Source of the DNA: Daphnia carinata
Lineage: Eukaryota > Arthropoda > Branchiopoda > Diplostraca > Daphniidae
DNA length: 64,000 nt
Reading direction: 5' to 3'
NCBI RefSeq assembly: GCF_022539665.2
Contig: NC_081336.1
Coordinates: 5,996,278-6,060,277, forward strand
Shown here piece after piece: positions 36,495-58,735 of the stretch. The translations under genes were made by a program, and so were the position numbers. Numbering within the stretch: position 1 is the stretch's first letter; each line of letters opens with the position of its first letter. The notes beneath the pieces are model-generated. The model saw nothing but the letters and a program-made list of their open reading frames with translations, was not told the DNA's origin and did not search any database.

Positions 36495-39400
36495 ATGGAT
36501 TTGGAAAATGGGCGTAGCCGAGATGCCCATATAGACGATTCGCCTGTTACAGCTGGACAATCCGTTGACACCGGTTTTGAAGACGTGTCACTTCCAAAAG
36601 AATCCAGAAAAAATAATTTTGAAGATTTACCCGACAGCTTGCGTCTCCAAGATGTCACCACAGAATCGAACAGTAAGATATAAAAATGAATTAGTATTAT
36701 AGAATAATTTTTTGCATAGACGTGTGTTGGAACAAAGCGATGGGTTTGCCTATTTGTGAAGAGTGTAATTGCTGGTAACAGATAGAAAAATTCAATCTGA
36801 GAAATGCAAAAGCACAGCTATCATAAATTTTTTTTTTTTTTGGTAAATTAAAACTTCGTCGAACTCCTTCCCATTCCATGGTGCGAGGAGTTGCTTTGAA
36901 ATAGATATAGTGATTTCAATTGACGTCTCATTGCTGTCGAAATTACTGTCCGAATTGTAAAACGGATGGATTGTGGTGATCAATAACTAGCCCACACCAT
37001 CATCCTTACATAGTAAAACTAAAAATTAACGGATTGTGTTTGAAGCTGTTTTTATCGATTGAGTAATGGATAAACCTAATCTGCTGATATAGTATTATTC
37101 TAAAGACGGCCTGCTTGTTAAACAAATTTTTATATATAATAAAAGGTATAATATCTTTATAGATATTTAAGGTTCGATGTTCCTGCAGTCAAAATGTTGC
37201 ATATTACTAGGATGAGATTTATCAGCTTCTTTTGTGTAAGAAAATGATAATTGAAGACGCATGTCTTGACATCATTACGTGGAAATAAAGTAATATTTCC
37301 ATTTTCCGTTTTCACTGTCTCTTGTTGGTTTCTTCACCTTGTTTTCCTGCACATCCTACAGCTAAAGATAATCAGGGAAGCGTTATCGAGTTCTTAGCCT
37401 TTGCCATTTTATCATTCGATAAAAAGAACTCTGTTTACTCCGTGAGTCTATAGATTTCCAGGTAAACGAAAATCGCTACAAAACACAAGTGGAGGGAGGA
37501 TAAGGGTCGTTCATATGGCAGCCTAGCGCACGCCCCACACAAATTAGAAAAACACCCTTTGAAAATGCTTTCCGTCAGCTACTGGTTACTCCTCATACCA
37601 AACTATTTTCAGAACAACCAAGTTTTTTAAGGCTGGATTAAACTTCGAATATGCCATCGAAAATCCAGTGATTTCGACGGTAAAATTTAAACGTCGGACA
37701 CTTGTATCGGAAAGCTTTTTTCAATAATTTTGTCGCTCGTTTTAATGAAACCAATTTCAAATGCAACATTAGACATGTCGTCCACCATAACGCAACGTGG
37801 TAGTCAATGTCTTTAATAAAATTGCACCGCACTTTTTCAATGTCTTTGATATCGACCTCTGTCTTTCAAAGACCAGCATCAAAATTCAATTTAAATAGGT
37901 TCTTGAAACTGTCTGAATCTGTGAGGGCTGTGTCTATCGTGGGCCTGTTTTACACGAAATGTTGTTGGCCATAATACCTTTGAATCCACGAAAGAAATTC
38001 ACTCTTCATGATTTCAAGATGTATCTACATAGTATTTATTTTTTACCAACCAGCCATTTAGTTTGGCAAATGAACCGGCCCCAGAAAATAAAGGCCAATC
38101 AGCAGACTCTGTTAACCAGTAATTTTGTTGCCTTGTAAGTAGAAATGGATAGATTGTGGAGATCGAGGTGTCATAGAATGAACCGTAACTAGCCATTTCT
38201 TGTTATTTTTTCTGGTTTTGTCAGTTCATGTAACTATTGATTGTAAACATTATTAATCTTACAATTTTTTTTGCAGAATCATTGCCATACCAATCAATTT
38301 ACTGTACGCCTAGGGAAAGCAACGTAAAACCCAACATTGTTGTTCTACCAGTTAACAATATTAGGCTGAAAATTGTCAGCTACGAAAGGAGCACATCTAC
38401 TTTGATAAGAGCTAATCCAAACCTGTAAGCAACTTTTTCAGCACTGATTAAAAAAAACGCTAAAATATGTATTTTTTTTTAATCATTCTACGCGAAGCTA
38501 TTTGATTGAAGTTAACAATGCCAGTTCGAAGTGGATCCTACGCCGTCGGTTTAAAGAATTTCAACATCTTCACAATCAGCTCCAGCTGTTGCGGTAAGTT
38601 CAAGTAATTTATCCTGCCGCTGACGCGCCACAAAATGGAAGAAATACAATAACATTTTTTGTAATTAATCATCTATTCAGATGACACAAGACAACTACAG
38701 AAACGTTTATAGTTTCTATATTAGCATGACGAGTAGACAACTAAACTGATGTTGTCGATTTTTGCCTGATATTATAGAATTAGCTCGTACGTTTAATCGT
38801 GTTTGCCTCTTCAGTTTCTAATAGTTTTAGTTGCCTTTGCCTGAACGAACGGGTGATGTAATTCAGTATTGTAACGCTACGCTAGTTTAATCAAGTCCTT
38901 TTGTAAAAAGTCTGATTTTGCCTCAGAGTTTAAGAAGTGTGTACAAGCCAATGGTCAGAACCAACACTAGAAGGACAGAAACTAATCTGCTCACATTCGC
39001 GGAGGCAGAGTGGATAGCCTATTTGTTTCCTTATCTTAACATGAGTGAGGCTTTAAAGCGTCGCATACCTGCTTTTGTATGCACGTTCGAATACGGTGCC
39101 GCTATTCATTTTGCATCGTTTGCGTTCAGTGTAATTGAAAGTCGGAACGGGTCATCTGGTTCTGGTTCCTTCAGCCCCCCTTCCCCCACTTTTATTCTTT
39201 ACACTTCCGTTACTTGCTAAGTGTTCAAGTCAACCCAAAAATTTATGTTCCGTATTTGAAACTATTTTTCGTTAATTGCAGAACATCAATGAACATTCCC
39301 TTTCCTTCACGAATGCACCGCGAACAACGGGCTAGCTTCAGAGTTGAGCTTCGCAAATCAAAAACTGTTCGGCATTCCCTTCCTCGGTAATCCTTATTTT

Positions 39401-42400
39401 AAAAATATTTGTTATCAATGTTTATCTAAATTTCGAATTTTTGAAAAAAAGATTCCCCCTTCGTCCCGAGGCATTAGTGCCGCTTGACCAAATGGAACAA
39501 CGAATGAACCAATTAGAAAACTATATGAACGCTGTTCTTGATAACGGCATTTACCGCAACCACAGCGAGACGGTAAGTGTTCAGATTTTTTTTTACAGAT
39601 TGCTACGATCTCTTGAGTCCAGTGCTAAACAAAAAGACTAAACAGTTAGAAAATTGGATAAGATCAGTGGCATTGTTTCATCACAAATGCCTTTCACGGG
39701 AAATAGTCTACAGCCATTAATTACCAATCACGTTAGTCCTTAAAATGGGTGACATAACTTTTGAGTTCCAGGGTATAAGATAAACCAACATATTGATGAG
39801 CGATGCGAGAAACGACAGTTTAGGGTGCTTACTACTAGTAAAATAAAGCACTGCTATGGTTCTGGATATTTTAAATTTACAACAAAACTAGGCTATACGA
39901 GTTTACTATATAGGCTACTCTACACAGTCCTACATAGTACTTAGGATTCTACTAAAAGCCTCTCGTTCGCAATTTGAGTTTTAGTTGATTTTTGAGTTAC
40001 ATTATTAGAAGACAAACCGTTTCAGATTTTATTTAGAAATGTGATGACTATTTGGTAAAATAACCTGTTCTATCCCTTATCCAGTATCTCTAAAAAAGAC
40101 ATATCAGTCATAACACACTTCAGTACCCCAACAACATTAACTTGTGCTTTTTTCCGTCGGTTAGCTGAGCTTTCTGGAGGTAAGCCGAATGTCGTTCATC
40201 GATCAACTTGGCGAGAAAAGGAAAGAAGGGTGGATAAAGAAACAAAACGGTTCTAATTCATCGACCATATGTAAAGTACGCTGCCGAGAAGAGGATGGAG
40301 AATACATTTGCTGTTGCTGTTTAATGTGTGGCCATAGGTAAGTCATTATCTTGATTATTAAATGAAATTTAAGCTATGACAAGTGAAGTACTATGCCGAT
40401 CCGTTTATTGTAATTGCCGTTCGTTGCGTACGTTGAAGTATTGACAATCAAATGGTTTTACAACTGATAGGCCCGTTTTCAGTTATTAAAAAAATACGAC
40501 AAATCTTCCATAAGGGCGCTCAAATGGGGAAAATTAGGTCAAACCCATCACCGTTTTATTGTCCATTTGGTCTTAAAATCGGCGGTCTCCTAACTAGATC
40601 AGCGCTAAATTCTAGGCTTTAGGTTCTATAGTTCCTTATCGCACCTTTAGATTTAATCAAATAAAACATGAGAAACAAATCTCTTGACCGATGACACGTC
40701 CCTCGTAGGCCCTTTGGAAATTAAAAAAATTTTATTGGTTTTGGAAATGTTTTCGGAGGTCAATCACACAGAATTGTGTAGGGACTGTAGCAATTGTAGG
40801 GACAATAGCAGAGAAGAACAGGATACTAGGCAATTTTCATAGACGATTTTGAGTGCAAATTGGGGACATAACATAACATAAATCAAGCCAAAGAATTGTT
40901 TGTTGATTCATTTAATACAAAACGTGGTGGCCAAGAAAATTACCATTCGGATACATTAATATTAGTAGCACAAATTCAAGGAGCAATGCTGAAATTTTCC
41001 TATTCCCTGAGGCCGCGCTAATTTTCTCTCTGGACTTTTTATTTATCGAATTTGACGCTCCGAATTTAGCACTCATACTGCAGCCTGATAATCAAAGATC
41101 ACGAGCTCTCCAGTAAAGTTCTAGGTCGAATTACAATGTACGATTTTGCGACCATATTTCAGGTTATCGCTGCAAACTGATTGTTCGTCACAGGTAAACT
41201 ACTAATAATAGATTTATTGTGGAGGTATGGTGTAAAATAACCAATACAACACTTTTTGCTGGTTTTTTTTATCTTATACTAACCATTAATTAGTGTTACG
41301 TGGAGAATTAAATGCGTTCTGCCATCTTTTCTTCTTGTTGGTTTAGAATGGGAATGCCAGGAATCTGGAGGCGAAAATGGATTTTCGTAAAAGACTCTTT
41401 TTTCGGTTACTTGAGACCGGATACCAGCGAAATTGGAGGTATTCTTCTTATGGATCAAGACTTTAAAATAACGTCAGGGATAGCAGAAACTGGATTAAAA
41501 CATGGATTAGTTGTGTCCAACTCAAGTCGGAGACTCGTTTTAAAAAGCTGGACGAAGCGGGAAGTAAAAGAATGGGCCGACTCTATCCAGGACGTCATGA
41601 AATCCACAGGTAGAAACTGCTATGATAATTTCAGAAATAAACACAAATAGATAAATAACATACATTGATCGATGGAAAAAGGTCGCGATTTTCTTCAGTT
41701 GGAAGGCCCCAACCGCTTTGGAAGTTTTGTGCCGATCAGAAAAAAAGCAAAATGTTGGTGGTTCGTTGATGGCGCAGGATACATGTCAGCCGTCGCAAAT
41801 GCTTTGGAGAGTGCGAAAGAAGACATTATGATTGCTGACTGGTTTTTAACGACTTAATTAGATTTTTTAAAATTTTCTGTATCTTAATAATCTTTTTCTA
41901 TTAGGTGGTTAAGTCCTGAAATATACATGAAAAGGCCAGCAGTAGATGGTAAACAATTCTTAGCATACCATGCTTCATAAAGGTTAATTAACAAACATGA
42001 CAATGTAAAATACTTTTTCAAAAAAAGGTAACAAATGGCGACTTGATACAATTCTTCGCCGAAAAGCGGTATGTTATTTCCTTACATGTGTTGTTTTACA
42101 TGTGTCTTTTTAAATGATGCCAAAACAACGAACGGCGGAAGAAAAGTTTTGAGCCTTTTTTTTGGGAATTTTTGAGAGAGAAATTTCCAAGCAAAAAGTT
42201 TGAGAAATTACATGAGTTGTTGTTCGTAAAGAATGAAAGCATAATCCCATCGCCCAAGCCCATCTTTTTAGTCTGTTTTAGTTTTCTTAAGTGTTATAAA
42301 AGCCACATTTATTGCCCCTTTTTAATTTTGCCATTCGTAAAAAATTTCAATTACAGGAAGAAGGTGTCCGTGTTTTTGTTTTACTTTACAAAGAAGTTGA

Positions 42401-45400
42401 AATGGCTCTTGGGATCAACAGCTTTTATTCAAAGAAAGCTTTATCCGCCATGCACCCCAACATTAAGGTTCTTCGCCATCCAGATCACATTGCAGGAACT
42501 GGAACTTTGTTATGGGTATTCGTTTTGACAGATTCATAAATTTTTTATAAACCAAACAATTATTCCTAACGTGGTGATCTCCTAAGGCTCACCACGAAAA
42601 ACTAGTTATCGTCGACCAAACTCTTGCCTTTGTTAGCGGGATTGATCTATGTTATGGAAGATGGGATGACCAACAGCACAGGTACAGGATCAATTATTTC
42701 ATCGTTGAAATTTAACGTTTGTTTTTGTTTTTATTGACTGAACGATTTCCTTTATAGGTTGACAGACTTGGGAAGCGTAGGAACTTCTGGACGTTCCATG
42801 GGAATTTCTAATGTTACATCAAGTCACAACGTCGGACAACAAAAGCCCGGCGTACTTTTCCACTTAGCGAAATCTGCCAATGACGTCACATTAGGAACGG
42901 TTATAAGTAGGTATGTTATTGTAGTTTAAATGAATTTACTTGAATTGAACCCATTGAAATCTCGAAATGCATCGTAAATTCAAAATTTGGATAGCCTTTC
43001 GAAAACTTCTTTTCATTTAAATGTAAAGCCTATCGAATTTGCAACTTGGGATTAACTTTCATTCTTTACTTTTATAAATAACCCGATAAGTATTATGAGT
43101 TTCATAACGTTTTCGAATTTGCGGTCGTACTCTTTCCGCTATATCAGGAAGTTCCAAACTCACATAAAAAGAAAATTTATCGTACATCGATTGATATTTT
43201 CCGCGTTTTAACACATATTTGATCGCTAGTTGATCATCTTGCTGCAGTAGTACAATTTTTCTTCGAATAACTAACCTATCGCTATACAAGTTTTACTTAA
43301 ATGCTACGACCATTGACAACAAAATCCGAAGCTCTGCACTAGTTTCAGCTGGTGGAAAAAAAGCATGATGCAATAAAGATTATCTTATCCCATCATAAAA
43401 ACTATCTTTGAATTAAAATTTGTTGCGCAGGAAAAATGAAATGGAAACTAATAAAAAAAAACAAAAAAATTCATTTTGACTAATAGTTCTGTTAACTTAC
43501 TGCAGTGCCACGAATGGAAAGAAAGAAACCAAAACTAAAAGAAAAAGCTCTTCCGAAAAATCAGAGCAGAGTACCAGCCACTATTTAAAGATGAAACATT
43601 TCACGTTTCGTCGCAAAACAAAGCTTGACAGTATTGATGGTAGTATTAAACTAGAATTGCAATCAAGTGCTTAAATTTTGTTAGATTTTACCAATTTTAT
43701 TTATTAGATTTTTCTTGAATTTTTTTTTTTCAATTAAAAGAAGAAACAAAAGATGGGGAAACCACTGAAGGATGCACTGGAATGAATATCCCATATGCTT
43801 CTGGCACTGTTGCGCACAGTTCAATTACTGATGCGCTTGATGGATCTACGAAACTCTGGATTGGCAAAGATTATACAAATTTCATTGTGAAAGATTTTGA
43901 CAAGCTTGACCAACCATTGAAAGGTTTATTTATAATGATAAAAAGGGGCCTGCAAACCTTGTGCTTAAGTTGTTGAACCCTATTTTCAGTTGGTATGATT
44001 ATTATTTTAAATCTTAGATTCTGTTGATCGAACTACAACACCAAGAATGCCATGGCACGATATTGGGGTAAAAAAAATTGGTGGCAAAAATCCAAGTTCT
44101 CAAATAATATCATTCGAACTATCAGTGTGCTGTTGTAGGGGAAGCTGCTCGAGATGTTGCTCGTCATTTCATTCAACGGTGGAATGCCACTAAGGTAAAA
44201 TTTCTTTATTAAAAATGGATTTCAGACAATTACTGATGCAAAGCTAAATATCAGGCCGAAAAAGTTCATAAAAACAGCAACTTCCCATATTTAGTGCCGA
44301 AATCCTACAGCGAATTCGATCCTTATTTGAGCATCCAGAACACTCCAGCTTCTTCAGTTGATTGCCAGGTATTACATCAAAATAAAACTGATCCTATTAC
44401 CAACTTGCTAATCCAATCCGATGAATAAAACAGGTGCTTCGTAGCAGTACTACGTGGAGCGTGGGATCCCGAATTACAGAGGATTCAATTCTCTCAGCCT
44501 ACATTCATGCGATTCAGAATGCTGAACATTTCATATACATGTAAGTAGGTCATCCCGGGAAAACAAAAGTTTTTTTCCATTACAAAAAGTATAAGAATGT
44601 TTAGCTTTGAAAGACATCTACTTTATTTGGCTATATTACTCTTGACTGTCCGTCGAAGGTCAGCTACATCAGGTGAGTTAATCATCTGCTACGGTAAGGT
44701 GTTAATCAACGTAAATATGTAGAGGGTGTAGTGGTAGTCAACTAAAGTGGAAAGGCTGAATAAAAGAAAAGGTCAATTTCGGCTATAAATTGCATCTTGC
44801 ATGTTAGGTCCGAAAATGTATCCTTTGGCAGATTGATCATGGTTACACAGAGAACATTGAGCTAATTTTATAAATATTTTCGCGACAAAAAATTTATTTT
44901 TTTGAATGGCAGAATGAGATTTTTAAATTCCAGGTTATGAATTTACAGCGTTGTACTTTTTATTTTTCAGAGAAAACCAGTTCTTCATCACGGCCTGTAA
45001 TTCTGGAGAAGTGAATAACCGCATAGGGAGAGCTCTCTACGACCGAATTATTTTGGCTTCTGAGTGAGCACAAAAAGTTACATTTCTTTAATAACTGATT
45101 CTTGAGCTCTTAGTTATCTATAGGAGGAAATCTCGATTTCGTGTTATAGTTGTTCTTCCCCTTCTTCCAGGCTTTGAAGGTCAAATTGGAACAAGTTCAG
45201 GAAGAGCCATGCAGGCAATAATGCATTGGAACTATGCCTCGATTTGCAGGTGAACCATTTTACTCTTAAAGAACTTGGTTGTTTTTATTGAAAGTCTTTA
45301 CCTATACTATGGTTTCAATTCGCGTTTTCCAGGGGTAATAATTCTTTACTTGTAAAGTTACGAGCAGCAAACTTAGATCCTTTGGCGTACATATCCTTCT

Positions 45401-46317
45401 ATGGTCTTAGAACTCATTCACAGCTAAATAAGCACTTGGTTTGTTCATTTGTTAAGAACTAAAAAGAAACAGGCAAAAAAAATCTAATATTTCTATCCTT
45501 TGAACATACGTAGGTGACCGAATTGATATACGTTCATTCTAAATTAATGATTGTTGATGACAAGAAAGTTATTTGTGGGTAAGTCGATTCAGGTTGTCTT
45601 AATCTGCATCAATTACTAAAGCTTTTCTATTCGACCATAGTTCAGCCAATATTAATGATCGCAGTTTACTAGGAAAACGAGATTCTGAGATGGCATTGCT
45701 GATAGAGGTAGCAAAGACTCAGTAAAACATTTTCATTAACGAATAATTTGGCAGTTTTGTAAAGGACAATGCGTTTGTTGAATCGGTTATGGATGGAAAA
45801 CCTTATCGGGCTGGTCGATTTGCACTATCACTTCGAAAAAACCTTTTTCGAGAGCACCTAGGTTTATTGAATCCAGAATGTGATTCTGACATAGTTGTTG
45901 ATGATCCAGTCTGCGATTCATTTTACAAAGATGCTTGGATCCAAACAGCTGCGCTTAACACAAAAATATACGGCGAAGTGTTCCATTGCATACCATGTGA
46001 ATATCGGTTACTTAGATATTTCCAACAATTCTTTTCTAAACTTGTGCATAATGCAGGTGACGAAGTAACTTCTTTCGAAGAATTGCGGGAATATCAATCT
46101 GTTTTGCCGTTGTCATTAACCGAGCCATCCATAGCTCAGCAAAAACTTCAAAAAATTAAAGTAAATTACAGTTTGTATTGTGCCACTACGGAGTTAACCT
46201 ATTTTTAAACATTAGGGGCATTTAGTGATGCTGCCACTTAGTTTTATGAGCCAAGAAGATTTAAGCCCTGCTGCCGGTACAGCAGAAGCCATCTTGCCTA
46301 CATCCTTGTGGACTTAA
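36495..46317 (+). CDS. Pld: Phospholipase D (PLD1-type)
   Basis: Hydrolyses phosphatidylcholine to phosphatidic acid and choline at membranes, in vesicle traffic and signalling. Exons: 36495-36672, 38277-38424, 38498-38593, 39282-39386, 39452-39572, 40165-40337, 41347-41609, 41682-41841, 41905-41948, 42028-42068, 42357-42515, 42587-42681, 42758-42910, 43506-43639, 43741-43923, 44018-44067, 44126-44194, 44255-44368, 44434-44540, 44971-45063, 45124-45249, 45333-45438, 45514-45578, 45641-45707, 45765-45996, 46057-46160, 46216-46317; in phase, 1095 aa (human PLD1 1074). Order: PX ([14 protein letters not shown]), PH ([19 protein letters not shown]), then the catalytic core with HHEKLVIVD (499-506) and VHSKLMIVD (914-921). 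Also diagnostic: [45 protein letters not shown] and the C-terminal LWT. A charged loop between the two HKD motifs favours PLD1 over PLD2. Exon 6 encodes a CCCC cluster. Confidence 0.97.
36673..38276 (+). other. PLD intron 1
   Basis: A 1.6 kb intron between the acidic N-terminal exon and the PX-encoding exons. On the minus strand it has two related short open stretches (about 36792-36983 and 38014-38196), described under findings. Otherwise nothing is recognised. Confidence 0.7.
40338..41346 (+). other. PLD intron 6
   Basis: A 1.0 kb AT-rich intron between the Cys-rich exon and the PH-domain exon. No gene, repeat or motif is supported inside it. Confidence 0.7.
42593..42616 (+). other. PLD catalytic motif HKD 1
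   Basis: Encodes HEKLVIVD (HxKxxxxD, residues 499-506), the first half of the active site. His and Lys are both present. Confidence 0.97.
45535..45558 (+). other. PLD catalytic motif HKD 2
   Basis: Encodes HSKLMIVD (HxKxxxxD, residues 914-921), the second half of the active site, followed by the GSANINDRS signature across the next splice junction. Confidence 0.97.
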
Positions 46318-48543
46318 CAAAAAAAAATTATTTTCAATTTAATAGGATAGTACAGTCGTAAGTATATTATATGGGCATGTATATGTAAACTTAGTCACAA
46401 AAAAATTGAATTGAATTAAAGTTGAACGACAAATTTATTGCCCTATGTCTAACCTTTTGATGATTAAGTTTGATCTTCACGTTGTGTACTACTACTATGT
46501 ATTGTACAGTAGAAGATATCGTTTTACTCGTTACTATAGGCTTCCAGGAACTAAAGCCCAGACAATAACCATTTGTGTTATAAAATCAAGCGTAGTCCGT
46601 CAAGAATCGACAGATTTTTCCCAAAGGGTTAGTTAACGCTGAATGTTGCAAAAATCAACGAAAAGTTATGAATATCATTCACTTTACTTTCAGATCATTT
46701 GTGATTGACCGGATCGAATTTTGCCAAACATTTTTTTACGATCGTTTCTAAACGACATCTAGTGATGAAAATTCACACTATTAATGAATTTAGAATTTTA
46801 CAAATGAGAGTAAACAAAAAATACTGTGTCAATTGGCATTCGACAGCAATAGTAGTAGAATACTTACATGCCGTCACAAAATCTAGCGCTAGGTGACAAA
46901 AAGTTTGATCGCTAAAAATGGACCGAATCGGATGATTTTTTTGGATCGCCAATCCGATCGCCGGTCAATTTTTTTATCGTGATCGTGTGCGCGATTCGAT
47001 CCTGATCCCGGCAAGTCGGCCAATAATACGTGAAATTAAATTAACTATAATCGGGAAAACTAGAATTGAAAATTTAAAAAAAAATCCAGAAATTGGATAG
47101 CTCCCGATAAGGTCCATTTCTGTAAAATTATTGTTTAAACGTATTTACTCGAGTAGTAAACCGATTCGCCATTTTTCGAGTAAGTCGATGCTGTTTAACG
47201 CATCTCAGGTAATCTCCATCTTCCACTAATACGTGAAATTAAAATAAAGTATAGCTGGAAAACTATAAGTCTAAAACACATAAATATTTCAGAAGTGCAT
47301 AGCTGTTGATGTGGGCATTCTGTAAGGTAAATAAAGTTGCTTTGATGAACGAATGTACAGTACTTTGAGCCCTTTGTGTGCACACGCCTATAAAAGGAGG
47401 TATCCTGAAATATGTTTCTTATTTCGCTGGTAGATGGCGATATACATATAGAAACTGGCGGAAATCGCAATAATTATGGTCAAACGAAAGTAAATATTTA
47501 GGAAGGAATGGCGGGAGTTGAATCGCAAATATATTTTAATAAAGCAGCTGGCTGTTGGAGGACTATTGTATTTTCTTTCAACGCGTTTTCTGAAATTGTT
47601 TGAAGCGGACGTGAAGTCTATCCGACAGGAAACCACTTTTCGGCTTGATGAGGTGAATTGGGACTTTTAATTTAGGAGCTTTAGGATAACATTCTAGCAC
47701 GAATTCTTGATTTCGCATGGGCAATTGCAGAGGAGTAGTTTCAAGTTCTACAAGTATCTTTATATACATAGAATCATGACTGATTCACAAATCAAAGATG
47801 ATTCTTTCGAGTTTGCACCCCTGTAAATTGGGTTAGCAGGCTTGCATGTTCTGCAAATGCCATTCAACCCATGAATTTAAAATTATAATTAAGCGAGTAC
47901 TGTTACAATAATTCTGTTTTTTGCATAGGTTCTATTATTCCAAGTGCAGAAGATGGATGGAGGCTGTCACGAAGGTTGCCGGACAGGCAGAAAGGTGGAA
48001 CATCCCCATGTAACATACTGAAACTAAAAAATAATACGAAAAGCATAGCTATACACTTTCCATAAACACATCAGTGAAAATCAGTTCACTCTTGAAGAAT
48101 AATAAGTGGTTAACGGTTAGGTAACATTAAAAAAAAATAAAGCAAAGCTAAAAGGTTGCCCTCGAAGCCCTTTCATACTTGAATTTATGACACTGACTCT
48201 ACCATGAATTCCGACATCTAGCGATGAAGGTAAAAACTTACCTTATTTTCTTTATTGTGGGTTTTTTCCCGAATCCTAAAAGAAAATGCCTGAAGCGTAA
48301 GAAAGTCTAAGAAGGTAAAACGAGCCCTGGAGGAGGTTTTTGTAGCCTCAGTCCCTATCAGTTCTTTTCTTTAGTGATTGGGTGGTGACGCTTCAGACAA
48401 GACCCTGCATCTAGTACTTTTTTTGTGTTACTCGCGTGCACAAACCTGGAAAAAGATGGCATCGTACAATAACATCTTTTCCGTTTTTCGTTAGCCTCTG
48501 TCTTCCTGTATTTATTCAGCAAGTTTGTTGTGTAAAGTGAAAC
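46318..48543. other. Intergenic region between PLD and MYRF
   Basis: A 2.2 kb region with a candidate PLD polyadenylation signal ATTAAA at 46415-46420 and a GATCG-rich patch at 46920-47012. It also has a diverged direct duplication (about 47020-47165 and 47224-47350). Minus-strand open frames at 47388-47769 have no recognisable domain. The MYRF promoter should lie near its right end. Confidence 0.55.
47020..47350. repeat. Diverged direct duplication
   Basis: Two copies about 204 nt apart share TAATACGTGAAATTAAA, then TATA-T-GGGAAAACTA versus TATAGCTGGAAAACTA. Further on, both have CCAGAAATTGGATAGCT / TCAGAAGTGCATAGCT and CATT(T)CTGTAA at the same relative positions. Copy 1 is about 47020-47165 and copy 2 about 47224-47350. 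Confidence 0.6.

Positions 48544-58735
<10,192 letters not shown>

Noticed and set aside
47388-47769. Overlapping minus-strand open frames upstream of MYRF
   Set aside because: Low coding quality (Ile/Tyr/Phe-rich), no domain, no convincing splice sites.
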